A stretch of 47,500 bases of DNA from Mesostigma viride (taxonomy: Eukaryota; Streptophyta; Mesostigmatophyceae; Mesostigmatales; Mesostigmataceae): NCBI GenBank assembly GCA_009746045.1, contig RPFO01000213.1, positions 7,029,109 through 7,076,608 of the forward strand, written 5' to 3'. Below are positions 11,871 through 22,356 of the stretch, piece by piece (positions within the stretch are counted from its first letter, which is position 1; each line of letters begins with the position of its first letter). Position numbers and translations under genes: made by a program. The notes beneath the pieces were generated by a model. That model was not told where the DNA came from, did no database searches, and saw only the letters and a list, made by a program, of their open reading frames with translations.

Positions 11871-12832
11871 ATGGCTCTATCCTGGCTGGACTGCCTGGGC
11901 CTGGAGGCGCGGGCGGTGGGGTTGGAGATTAGTGTCAAAACCGAGGCAATGGTGATTGGGGCCTCCAGTAAACCACCGCTGCCGCGCCTGCTCGACGGGA
12001 CGGAGGTCCCGTTCCGCGACCGCTTCAAGCTGTTGGGGAGCTGGCTTCCTGACACCGCCGACGATGTGGACACCCGCATCGGCCTTGCCTGGGCCAAGCT
12101 CCGTTCGCTCACACCCTACTGGCGCTCGAAGGGCCTGGGCGGGCACCGCAAGCGCATGCTCTTCAAGGTCCTCGTCCTCACGGTGCTCACGTATGGCGCC
12201 GAGGCGTGGACCCTCCCACCCAAACTGGCAGCTAGGCTAGACGGCACGGTTTACAGGATGCTCCGACAGGTCCTTAACGTAGGTTTTTCCGAGCGTCCGT
12301 CATCAGAGTCTTTGTATCATGGCATGCCTCGTGTTTCGGACGATATTAGGCAGCGTAGGATAGCATTTGTAGGACACCTTGCCCGCACCAGCCAGGTCGA
12401 CACCACCCTCGGTCTGGCCGGCCCCTAGCGGCTCGGCCACCCAGGGCGGCACATTCTGACCTGGCCTGGCCCCGAGGACATTCCCAAAAGGGTAGGGAAA
12501 CCTGTCACGAACTACGTTCAGATGTTGCTGGACGACCTAGTGGTCCCAGCCCAGTTTGAGCACCGCATCCACTCTCTCTCCCGTCTTTGGACTGTCATGC
12601 AGGACAAGACGCGGTGGAAGAAGATTGTCAAGGCGCACACGCCCGACCCTGTGGGCAAGCCACCTCCCCCCAAGCGGAGGAGGCGTTTTGATGAGTAGTG
12701 TAGTTAGGATTTTCTAGATAGCTTAGAGTTAGGATAGTTCGATCACGCGGCTTCCTCCACCCCATCCATCACGGAATATGTGCTACATGACCTTCCCACG
12801 GAGGCATGTTATAATTTAATTTAATTTTAATT
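11871..12832 (+). pseudogene. LINE reverse-transcriptase C-terminal region and 3' end
   Basis: One frame runs 11871-12698 with a single in-frame TAG at 12426-12428. It shows GLEISVKTEAMVIG (the conserved stretch after the RT catalytic site), FKLLGSWLPDT, LTYGAEAWTL, LDGTVYRMLRQVLN and RQRRIAFVGHLART, and ends in a basic tail (PPPKRRRRFDE). The 3'UTR leads to a T/A-rich tail (TTTAATTTAATTTTAATT) near 12811-12832. The catalytic YADD region is absent, so the copy is 5' truncated. Related tails occur at 16319-16488 (-) and 22572-23357 (+). Confidence 0.9.
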
Positions 12833-12844
12833 TATCTATCGAGA

Positions 12845-12946
12845 TTAATTAATTAATTAAAATCATAGCTCGAGTGGGTTCCAAGCATATGTAACACATA
12901 GCCCTGAGAAAGGGGCATCTATGGGTTTGTAATACAATCAGGGCGA
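12845..12946 (-). mobile_element. Very short LINE 3'-end insertion (about 102 bp)
   Basis: Identical 11-mers TCTATCGAGAT lie near 12834-12844 and 12947-12957. A (TTAA)n tail is at the left end. The body carries the family's conserved 3' sequence (ACATAGCCCTGAGAAAGGGG on the plus strand). This is a 5'-truncated minus-strand insertion into or next to the preceding LINE tail. Confidence 0.75.
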
Positions 12947-12962
12947 CTCTATCGAGATATAT

Positions 12963-13199
12963 TCTGATCAGGCACTCCGCAAAGGTGAAAACCATTTGCG
13001 TTCAGTGCCGGGCCGCGGAAAACGCGGAAAAACGCGATCTGCAAATGAATCTGACCGGAATCGAACTGGGGACCTCTCGCACCAACTTTCGCTGACTATA
13101 GGACGGACGTCTCCGGTTACCATGGCATCGCCAACTTACACCTACAGTCATCCGCAAAAGTTCTCCTGTCCGGGGAGTGATGCAAGCCTTTCGGATTTG
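12963..13199 (-). mobile_element. tRNA-derived SINE-like element, copy B
   Basis: 9-mers GAGATATAT at 12954-12962 and 13200-13208 flank 237 bp. On the minus strand it holds a tRNA-like stretch: an A-box-like GATGCCATGGTAACCGG, then the B-box GTTCGATTCC about 70 bp further on, then the same 3' body and CTGATCAGA end as copy A. The spacing fits a tRNA with a long variable arm (Ser/Leu type), but the parent tRNA is not certain. Confidence 0.7.
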
Positions 13200-13262
13200 G
13201 AGATATATGTTCGGACGCCAATTTAGAACTATTGGTATTGTAGTATTGGTATTGTAGTATTG

Positions 13263-13310
13263 CTCACATGACGCAGTCACGTGTCTATTAATTAATTAAT
13301 TAATTAATTA
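13263..13310 (+). mobile_element. 48-bp LINE 3'-end insertion with 12-bp TSD
   Basis: Identical 12-mers ATTGTAGTATTG lie at 13251-13262 and 13311-13322. The insert is only the terminal stem-loop (CATGACGCAGTCACGTG) plus a (TTAA)n tail of the LINE group whose 3' end is seen at 23531-23577. Confidence 0.85.
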
Positions 13311-13334
13311 ATTGTAGTATTGTTCGACAACATG

Positions 13335-13632
13335 TCAAGGGTATGCTCCTGTTTTCTCCCCACGGGCCCCGCGGCCCGTTGCTAGCCAGGGTAGAAGTCC
13401 GCAGGTGGAGGTTATTTGTCCTGAGGATAGCCGCTACACTACCGCCTCATCTGCGGCCATTACAGTAGAGGACAGCTCGGATGAGGATTACGTCCCCATC
13501 TAGTGCTTAACGGTTGGGGGATGATGCAGACGATATTTGTTTAAACTTTTGTGTAATTATTTTTCTAATGAGATTAGCATAGTACTCCGTGGCATGCCTT
13601 TGCGCATGACACGCAAGTACTTACTTACTTAC
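13335..13632 (+). mobile_element. 5'-truncated second copy of the EDSSDEDY retroelement
   Basis: About 285 bp repeat the final third of the frame and 3' region seen at 11490-11795, with point changes and one extra codon. The copy ends in a (ACTT)n tail at 13613-13631. CAAGGGT at both edges (13335-13341 and about 13632-13638) may be a target duplication, but GGGT is also element sequence. Confidence 0.65.
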
Positions 13633-13639
13633 AAGGGTG

Positions 13640-14404
13640 ACGGAACTGAGTACCTATAAGTCGCGGAAGTGTCCCGGAGACGAACGGAGACGTTTCAAGA
13701 TCAATTGCGCATTCGACCCTGATTTGACGGCTGAAATGCAGAGAAGAGGTTGACTGGTAATACTGTACGATGGTGTTGGACGGAATTTCCGGTCAGCGGT
13801 GCGGACTTTGCATCTCACGTTCGGTACATGGAAAAGAGCCATTGCGTCGCGCTGTGCTGTGGCGAACTTATTCTCCGCCGTCGGATTGCACCGTCGATGC
13901 TCGTCGATGAACCCAACGCAAGCCATGTACCAAAAGAAGTAGTAGAAAACAGCGCAGCGGCACCTCGCGGCGAGTTTGGTAAAATACAGAACTTGAAGCC
14001 CGGCGACTTCACGTCAAGCAGTCCGCCGGTACCTAGTCCGTAGGTAGTCCGCCGGCGTGAATGAAGTGACAATTTTGACAATTTGACAATTTGAGAACCG
14101 GCGACAACCTAGTCGGGATAAAAAAAATTGGCAAGGTCGGGGTAAGTACTAATTACTTACTTACAGTTGCGTCCTGATAAGGTCCACAATGAATGCAGAT
14201 ACAATATTTCAACCATGACACGGCTGCCCGTTCCAGTATGCAGTTGCTTGCATTGACACGCGCAATGTGCAGGGCGGTTCATGCAATATAGACTCTATAA
14301 TCCTACATCTTCGATCCTTCTCTTATTCGTTAATACCATAATTAATTAATTAATTAATAAAAGCATGTGCTCCTGTTATGAGGGAGTCACGGCCGGAGCA
14401 CCAG
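13640..14404. other. no recognised gene
   Basis: Frames of about 90-97 codons overlap on opposite strands at 13654-14081 with no recognisable domain. Another ACTTACTTAC run at about 14150-14165 hints at a further retroelement tail. Confidence 0.4.
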
Positions 14405-16499
14405 AGTGCTTATAAATAATTAAATTAAGGGGACGTGGCGCGCCGAATATTTTCCGCGCCAAAAAATTCGCGGTACCGTCCGTACGGTGTATAATGTGTG
14501 CCCGGACCGCTCAAACCTCGCGGAGGTGGCCATGGCGGCATGCCTTTATGCAATATTAATCGATATGGCACGTAAACAGCTAGAAAAAATGCTTGAATTT
14601 CGCAGAAGATTAGTTGATGACCTCATGTCATGGCGGAAAGTTTACGGTTTGCAATATCGCTAATTTCTCGAACGGCTACGGGCGCGGGGGTCCAGGATAT
14701 AATTTCTCTTGCGGATCATGAAATTTAATGCAGGTTTACGGCAGCTATTGTGAGGCAACGTAGGCTCTAAAGAGCGATTATGAAGCTAACTTAATGGTGT
14801 TGTCGAGTTTGTGCCGAAGCTTCCCGGTTTCTTTTACATTTCCGGCATTCAAGGTAAGAACCTACGCAGGCCTGCGCATGTCGCCTTCGACGTATTCACG
14901 GAAGGCGCACCTTCCTTGTTCGCCTGATCAATGGATGATGTCTTTTATTGTTCGAGCTTGCGTGCCAGTTTATGCATGAAACATTTCCACGCAGGCAGGT
15001 GCAATAACGTCGGCCTTTCGCCTTTTTTTCGGGCAGTTTCCCTGCAGGAAGCGCTCCATTTCTTTCGGTTGCATCGTCAGATTCCTAGCAATTTCGTACA
15101 ATTTCGTGTAGTTTGTGGCTGGCATGCTTAAGGCGCCGAGGTCAAGTTGTTGGTAATGTGTTGACATTTGTTTTCCATAATCCTTTGGACATGAGCTTGC
15201 TCAGACGCTTTGTTATGTGCCGGATCTGACACGCCTGTTTTAGTAAAGACATCCGGCATGTGCCTAGAGGCTAACAAGCTGGCATCAGCTTCTTAGCAAA
15301 TTGCCATATTGGAAAGGAAGGTGAGAGTGGTTCTTTTGCTGGCCATACTGCATGAGTGGCATTGCATTAGATAGGTGTTTTTATTGCTTTCCTTGAGCTA
15401 TAACCATTAAGACTTCCCTGCTATGTGTGCAGCAAGGCAAGCTGGATAGGATGTGAATGCATGGCAGACAACATGTATGATTTGCTGCCAAGTTTGCAGG
15501 CTGCAGTTGCCTCTATTGCTTGGGCAGTCTTTCTAAGGTTTTTACACGTATACTTGCTGAGTTCTTGGCATAAATTTACATGGTAACCTTGGGCTGAGCA
15601 TAGTGTATGCTCTCTTGGTGCGTGTATGCCTAGCGATGGTGTTGCTATGCGCACGCTGGCAAGGCTGGCCATGCTGAGGGCAGGGGAGGGCAGATGAGGT
15701 GCCTAGCCTTTTCTTATGTTGTGTGATCGAGTTGGGCATGTTTTTTGGCTTCTTGGATGGAAAACATGCTGTCTAGGTGGCCTTATACACAGAAAAACCT
15801 CATTTAGCGTATGTTCAGGTTTTAGCACGCAAAACCTTATAACTTGAGCTAGACTTGTCGGAATGACCTGGGACTTGGACCACTGCTGTCCCCCTGTTAG
15901 CCGGATTTTCGCTTGATTTTGTGGCCTTATCTGAAGTGTTTATGATATGTTTATTCCCAATGTCCGGTAAAAAAAGACCTGTTTTGCGGGAAAATTAATA
16001 ACTGTTCAAGGTTTTGCCATTTCCATGATGTAAATAGCTCAGCAAGCTACACACTCAGGGAACTACAAATGGTTGATTTTTGGTTGCCAACAAATGTGTG
16101 CATTGGCTGGGGCATACCCAGCCCTAATTAGCGTCTTTTACTATTTATAGCGCAATATTGGCGTATACTTGGGGGTAGTACCCCCAACAAGTGCATGGAC
16201 AAGTCACAAGAGATGTTATTTAGTGCCCGCAATCATATTTCAGCATTGTGCAAATGAATTTCAAGTGTTATTACCATAGTTCAATTTTTGAGGGGTTTGG
16301 GGTGCCACCTCCCCTTAAATTAAATTAAATTATAACATGCCTCCGTTGGGAAATCGTGTAGCACATATTCAGTTCCTTGCTGGATGGGTGGTGGAAGAAG
16401 CCGCGTAATCGAACTAGCTAACCTCATAAATAACTCTAAGTATCTAGTCTAGAAAAATCCTAACTACACTACGCAGCAAAACGCCCCAAGTGCTTATAA
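14405..16499 (-). mobile_element. Short LINE 3' fragment with TSD, split by a TTAA element
   Basis: AGTGCTTATAA at 14405-14415 and 16489-16499 are the target duplications. The LINE body is 16319-16488: minus-strand 3' end with the family motif CTCCGTTGGG and a tail matching the 3'UTR after 12698. Its A/T-rich tail begins at 14416. A TTAA element (14429-16314) sits within this tail, so the LINE came first. Confidence 0.8.
14425..16318. mobile_element. TTAA-target DNA transposon 2 (1886 bp)
   Basis: TTAA at 14425-14428 and 16315-16318. The ends match imperfectly: GGGGACGTGGCGCGCC on the left versus GGGGAGGTGGCACCCC on the right read inward, 13 of 16. GGCGCG...CGCGCC forms a small inverted repeat just inside the left end. 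No transposase or other recognisable frame is inside. The insertion point is the TTAA-rich tail of a LINE with its own flanking duplication, which supports the boundaries. Confidence 0.65.
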
Positions 16500-16510
16500 T
16501 CACTGTATCA

Positions 16511-16693
16511 GAGGTGCTGAAGCTAAGGTCCATTGGAGTGCCTTCCTACCAGAGAAACAAGTATATTACAATAAGTGTGTGCACGCTTTAACAACTCGTC
16601 GGTTGAGCCTTGCCACACCCTCAAAATCGTTGTACAAGCAAGTCATTGTCAAGTTAGGCCAGTTCACCATGCTGGGGCCCAGCACATGCCCCC
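16511..16693 (+). repeat. 180-bp dispersed direct repeat, copy 1
   Basis: From GTGCTGAAGCTAAGGTCC to CAGCACATGCCCCCTT, matching 18866-19037 with small indels. Class unknown. Its right edge is interrupted by TTAA element 3. Confidence 0.85.
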
Positions 16694-16697
16694 TTAA

Positions 16698-18409
16698 TTA
16701 ACCCCTAAATGGTCTGGCTGCCGATTTTCCGCCTAAAACTGAGTTACAGCCGACACGTCGGCCCCTTCTCGGGGGACCAAATGCCGCGAAAACTATTGAG
16801 AATTAGGAAAAGTGTAGCTGAGAAGATCGAAAGTTTATAATTTTCCTCACAGCATGGTACTAGGGTTTGCATACTTCTGACAAAGTTATAGAGGTGTTCT
16901 GGCCGGTCAAAGTACAAGGGGTCAGGGTACTTTTTCACGTACAACGTGCATTCCGGAAAACGACGACCTGGCCATGGCGGCTTGCGCCCACGCATGGCAT
17001 TTACGTTTTCGTTCGAATTTTCTGACCAAACTCAGGATATTGATTTTATACGTCCTAAAGATGATACAGGCTAATTTTTGGTTCGCGGGAATGCCATTTG
17101 ATAGGTGTCGGCAGCGTTCTTGCTGGAAAAAACTGCGATCAGGCCGGACGATAGAAACGTTGACAGCAATACCTTTCCGGCGTATTTTAAAGGATATATT
17201 GGTTTCTTTGTACTTGTTATGATACATAGTAGTCGTAAACGTGCAAGGGTGGCCAGAAATCGCCGAATCCAGGGACCATGCTGCACAACTTTGGTGTGCC
17301 GAAATGCGCCATTTTGCGGCCACCGCCTGGGCTAAGGTAACGCCATCCATGCCTGGTAAAGCTTAATCATCGTTTTCCTATCGATTTTTGACGTTTATAT
17401 ATACGTTCTAGCTTGTGTAGCACATTCTTTTTGCATTATTCATGCTCTTTCTTTACCCTGGCATGGCCCCTTTCTAAAACACCCTTCTTAGATGCTTCCC
17501 TCAGTCAGTTGACCTGCCACAGGGTGATGGTGATAAGTTTTAGAGGCTGTATGGGTTTGAATACCTCCATATATGTTTGTTATACATTTCCCACACACAT
17601 ATTGCATGAGTGTGAGGCAGTTGGCTGGTCTCTGTGGCATCATCAAGCATGTAACCGGTGAGTAGAAGCTTCCCATTGTCAGCATGTGCCACCAGGTGTG
17701 CTGGCCATCACCTGGCAAGCTATAGCAGCTTAGGCCTAGTTTATCCTTGCTAGGGCAAGCTGAAATAGGCTTAAAATCACTAGTTTGTTGGTGGCTGCCT
17801 CCTAGAATGCATGCCTTGCGTAGGGTATCCGTACCACGTTACCTACGAGCATGGACAAGGTGGCACCTGCACATAGGTGCCATGTAAGGGCAGTGTGATG
17901 TTGCAGTTATGTTTCCCCATCATTGTGGAAGGGAAATGTATTGTGTGGCATGGTTGGGGGCCATATTAGTAGGTATTAGTAGGTAGTATGCCCACTCCTA
18001 CCCCCTTGGTTGCTTTTTACCAACGGTACCCCTATGGGCTGTACTGGGTGTAACTGCTGGTATACCCACCCAAATGATGACCCCAATGGCTCAAACTGTT
18101 CAGCAACTAATTGTTTATCATCCCTGAAGTGGTAGGTGCCTAGCTCTTACAACATAGTTCAAAATGCACATTCTACCAAAAATGAAAACGCTCGTCTTGA
18201 CCCCCCTGACTTTGACGGCAGTTATACATGGCCTACCCTGCATATATGTAAGGTTGTGATATACCAACCCACTCAGAAGGGCAACTCATGGACATGCTTG
18301 GCCCCCAAGGACAGCCATTGGATATGGGTGGGTTGGATGGCATCTGGTTTGCAAAATTGTGAAGTTACAGCCGATGCATCGGCAGTATTTCTGCCCATTT
18401 AGGGGTTAA
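16698..18409. mobile_element. TTAA-target DNA transposon 3 (1704 bp)
   Basis: TTAA at 16698-16701 and 18406-18409 bound inverted ends CCCCTAAATGG / CCATTTAGGGG, an 11 of 11 match. Near each end is a palindrome, GCCGACACGTCGGC (about 16749-16762) and GCCGATGCATCGGC (about 18370-18383), each beside GTTACA / TGTAAC. The flanks (CATGCCCCC | TCCAAT) are joined in a related repeat at 19026-19043, an empty-site comparison that confirms insertion. No transposase is visible. A 142-codon minus frame at 16922-17350 has no recognisable domain. Confidence 0.85.
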
Positions 18410-18536
18410 TCCAATTGTCTTGTCCCCAACAGCAGCGAGAGTGGGTGGGTGGAAGCTGCAAAAAGGCCTCCCTACGTTCACCACACCACTCTAAGTACGA
18501 TGTGAAAATGAGAAAACAAAGCACATGTCTCAAGGC

Positions 18537-18617
18537 ACCATGCATCCATTCCATCCCATGTTCCCCTCCCACTGAGGACTTATGCTCACGCAGTCACGTG
18601 TCTATTAATTAATTATA
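18537..18617 (+). mobile_element. 81-bp LINE 3'-end insertion with 12-bp TSD
   Basis: ATGTCTCAAGGC at 18525-18536 and 18618-18629 flank a piece of the same LINE 3'UTR found at 23485-23577 (CCATCCCATGTTCCCC, GAGGACTTATGCTCACG), ending in a TTAATTAATT tail. Five bases of the 5' arm of the terminal stem-loop are missing. Confidence 0.85.
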
Positions 18618-18629
18618 ATGTCTCAAGGC

Positions 18630-18862
18630 GCCGCGTCCCCCTCAATCAACTGAAGGGCGGGCACGGTTGCCAGTAGGCACTAGTACCGGCGCACCGCCGG
18701 TCCCCTTCTCTCTAGTCCTATGTAACAACAAGCACCTTACATGGTGTAGGTGATGTACGGTAGAGCTACGCTATACAGGCGGCAGATCGGCCCCCTCAGG
18801 GCCCCGTTTGAGCCCGCCGCAACATAACTACTATGTACAAAACGAGCAGATAGCTCAAAAAA
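18630..18862. other. no recognised feature
   Basis: GC-rich then mixed sequence between two repeats. I see no coding or repeat signal. Confidence 0.4.
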
Positions 18863-19037
18863 TAGGTGCTGAAGCTAAGGTCCCTTGGACTGTGCCTTCC
18901 TACCAGAGAAACAAGTATATATTACAATAAGTGTGTGCAGGCTTTAACAGTTGAGCCTAGCCACACCCTCAAAATCGTTGTACAAGTCATTGTCAAGTTG
19001 GCCAGTTCACCATGCTGGGGCCCAGCACATGCCCCCT
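18863..19037 (+). repeat. 180-bp dispersed direct repeat, copy 2
   Basis: Matches 16511-16693. Its right-hand continuation (CCCCCTTGATCCAATCTTGT) provides the empty-site sequence for TTAA element 3. Confidence 0.85.
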
Positions 19038-19537
19038 TGATCCAATCTTGTCCCACGTCTCCATCTCTGGCCCAGGCCGTTTCCAGCCCTGGTGCCGGTA
19101 GGAACGCAACCACTTGGAATGCTGGGCTCTTGTTGGCATGATGATGCCCCCCCTCCCGCCCCCGTGTGGCCGCCACGGTTTCCCGGCGGACGCAGGGCGG
19201 AGCCACTTCACGGCGGACGCATGCATTCCCTATAATTAGAGGGGCGCAAGTCCCAGTGCTGCCACTTTAGGACTTATGCCACCTGGGAACGTCTCCACCT
19301 CACCCAACCACCAGCACCAGCCCGCCCGCAAAGCCGCTGGGATTTCCCGAGGGTAGAGCCACTCCCACCGGCTCGAATAGCCCCCCCATCGAGGTGATGG
19401 TGGTGGCTGCGGACCTCCTAGCGCCAAGGCTCACCATCACCATGGTGTCACGAGCCTTGACGCAGCCGGCAGCCGAGTCGAGCTAAATATTATGGTTTAT
19501 AATGCATTTTCTTAATTAAAACAGCCTGGCCCCGACC
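19038..19537. other. no recognised gene
   Basis: GC-rich, with overlapping short frames on the minus strand and no identifiable domain. It probably contains more repeat sequence downstream of the minus-strand LINE. Confidence 0.4.
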
Positions 19538-20331
19538 TCACTGTCGGGTTCCATACGCAACTCCCTTCGCGGGGCCGGGCGCGGGAAAACGGCAAAGGCA
19601 AAGCGGAGCCTCGTACCGGTGATATCTGGCAATGATGCCTAGATACAAGTCCTCACTGCGGACGTGAGCAGCGTATCCCACACGGAAAATTGACCGCAGC
19701 ATGTTCAGTGGTGACCGCGCAGTCCAGCTGTCAGGCAACTGAGGTCGGCTGTGAGGGTCCACGTCTCGGTCCCGTACCAGCATACGAACAGGGAGGACCA
19801 GGACCTTAAACAGCTGGTCCTGTTTCTCTAGCTTGCCCAAGGGCTTGTGCCACAGGGCCGGCCCTGTATTGGCGTGCCTGGGCGAGGGAGATACGGTGGT
19901 CCACGTCGGCCTCGCAGCTGGGGAGCTAGTAAGCTAAATACCCAGCAACTTGACGCGGTCCCGATACTGGGCGTGAGAACCATCAACGGAGAAAGAGGTC
20001 GGGCGGTGGCTGAGTTAGCCCAACCGCCAGGGCCTCCGGCTGCCTTCTGGCTGACCTCGAGCCCCACCATGCACTCGGGCCTCGATTGCGAGGGCAGTCA
20101 AGCCACCTCTGCACATGCTCAGTGTCCTCAAAGAGCTACTAGCTAGGGTGGTGTCGTCTGCATTGATCGATGCCTTTCCGCTAGCCGAATCTCCGTGTCC
20201 GCCCCCGGCCCGCCATGCCAGAATTCGTTGGCGACCTTCACCCCTGCTTCCTTACCCACATGGCCAGCAAACCGCTTGCGCGCCTGAATCATTACGTATT
20301 TGACCACAATAATGAACAGGTATAGCGAGCG

Positions 20332-22356
20332 CCCCTCGCCACGAGCCACGAGCCACGAGCCACGAGGTAGCCATGGCTGTCGGAGCTCATAACTTTCACG
20401 TTTGAGCACCGAATTCAGCTGTGAATATCACAATCGCTTCGTCTTTCTCAGACGCACATGCTGATATAATTTTCCGAAGCTATAACGCACTATACGATGA
20501 GCAAACGCCTCTCGACGCAACGCAGCCTGGCGGCTGCGCTCAGCAATGAAACTACGTCTGCAGCCCCGGCTGCAGCTTCGCCAACCGGCCCAGAAGGCAG
20601 CGGCGCCACTAGCCAAGCTCTAGTGGTCGCCCAGCCCCCTGCTGAGCCGGCCCGCCTCGCCCGCAGCGTCGCCTGAACCCAAGCGCAGTCGCTCTGCCGA
20701 GCCGAGTTGGATAGCGGCCGACTTTGTCGCCGAAGCCAGCCAGCCCGGCTTCCTTGACACGCTTACCACGGAACGCATCCTGGTCTGCGTGTTTCAGGGA
20801 ACGCACGCCTCGCTTCTTGCACTATGCAAGCAGCTCTTCAACCAAGGTCGCCTCTTTGACCCTCGCTGGATTCGTATCTCCTGTTTCGACACCATTCCCA
20901 GCCTCCACCGCCCCTACCTCCAGCATGTCGCTCTCTTTTCCCTCCTTGGACGCCCCATCGGGGAGCTTTGGCCCCCCAAGCCTCTCACCACCACCTTAAC
21001 CGAATCCTCCATCCGCTCACTCCTTAAGGAGGCCCTCGAGGAGCACGTGGACCCCATTGCTGCAGATGTGGCGGCCATCGGCGGCACGCTGACTGCCGAG
21101 CTTCCCCTCCTTTCCACCGCCACCTCCACCATCTCCACCGCCACCTCCACCCTCCTCGCCTCCTCCACCGCCACCACCTCCACCTCCGACGCCATCACCG
21201 CCCAGCTCCGTGACATCGACCAGCGTCTTAACTGAGGACAACGCCATCGCTATCGAGGTTCTGCAGAACACGGCAGGCCTCACCGCCCAGGCGGTGAAGG
21301 ACATTGCCGCCAAGCCAGCCCCGGCTGGCCTGGCCGGCGATGCTCCTCCCATCACCACCTGGGCGGACATGCTTAAGCAACATACCACCTCCACCACCTC
21401 CGCCGTCGCAGCCCAGCTCCAGCGGCAGACGCTTGACCTCCGCGAGGAGGCCGAGCTCTCCAAGCGCAGCCTCAACGCCATCCTCAAGAACTTCGACCTG
21501 GTGGAAGGTGAGAATTCCGAGAAGCTTGCACGTGCGTTTGAGAGCAAAATCCTTGCACGCATGGGCCTCCTTGGTGAGATTAAGCTGACCGCCCAGGCCG
21601 CCTCCCCCGCGCGCGGGCCGGGTAAGGCAGGGGCGCCTCCGCTTCTTCTCATCTTTGACAGCCCAGCGGACAAGGTTTCGTTCCTCAGACGCCGCAAGCG
21701 GCTCGCGAACACTCCCTTCACCGTGGACGACGACTTGACCCTGGCGCAGCAACAATGGCGACGGGAGCTATGGCCGACCTACCTCCAGCTCCGGCAGACC
21801 AAGGCGGGCCAGCCGGTGTACTGGAAGGGGGCGGACATCTACGTCGGCCACAAGCCCTGGCACGCGACCCCCTCGACCACCGCGGCCCCAGCGACTCCGG
21901 CAGCCCCAGCCTAGGGGAATACAGCAGCAGTAGTGTAGAATAGTAGATAGACAGTGGCCTTGTACATGCCCGCCTACTACAGGCACTATACCAGCCTAGC
22001 CCAGCCTTTTAATTAGTCATGTACATGTGTGCCTATGATGAGCCACCCTCCAGATGATACCTAGCTTTATTTAAGTATGCCGTGCCCATGCAGGGGGTCA
22101 CTCCCTGCTGAGAAGCCATGCCCTAGCTTTTGTATAGCTGTGCTGATCTTCCCCACCTATGACAGGCTCCCCTTAGCTGGGTGTTGCCTGAAACTCTGGG
22201 TGTTGCAGGTGCCCTAGTGCACCTAGAGCAAGTGTTGTTTACATTCCCACCCTTGCAGGAAGTAGCTTAGAATGTATGATAGGCCATATGCCCCTTCTCT
22301 GGGCTATGTGCTACATATACTCCCAACGGAGTTATGTTACAATTCAATTCAATTCA
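20332..22356 (+). mobile_element. ORF1-only LINE, apparently full length, 10-bp TSD
   Basis: ATAGCGAGCG at 20322-20331 and 22357-22366 flank 2025 bp. Structure: a 165-bp leader with tandem CACGAGC units, ORF1 (20497-21914), a 440-bp 3'UTR, and a tail of (AATTC)n at 22340-22356. There is no reverse transcriptase or endonuclease. The conserved 3' motif CTCCCAACGGAGTTATGT is shared with other LINE copies here, so the element is probably mobilised by a relative's RT. Confidence 0.85.
20497..21914 (+). pseudogene. LINE ORF1-like RNA-binding protein with two frameshifts
   Basis: The frame starts at ATG 20497, shifts near 20640-20690, continues as 20690-21234, and shifts again near 21225 into 21235-21914. 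The joined order is: an Ala/Pro-rich start; a globular N-terminal region (ERILVCVFQGTHASLL, WIRISCFDTIPSLH); a Ser/Thr-rich coiled segment; a basic and helical region; then a C-terminal block (PLLLIFDSPADKVSFLRRRK, RRELWPTYLQL, GQPVYWKGADIYVGHKPW). The C-terminal block resembles the RRM plus C-terminal domain of L1-type ORF1 proteins (nucleic-acid chaperones binding LINE RNA). The frameshifts may be decay or sequence error. Homologous C-termini occur at 9880-9970 (-) and 24673-25054 (-). Confidence 0.75.

Noticed and set aside
12996-13226. 76-aa frame and its relative at 10071-10334
   Set aside because: Open frames across SINE copies (the ESDRNRTGDLS-like peptide reads through the B-box region), not proteins.
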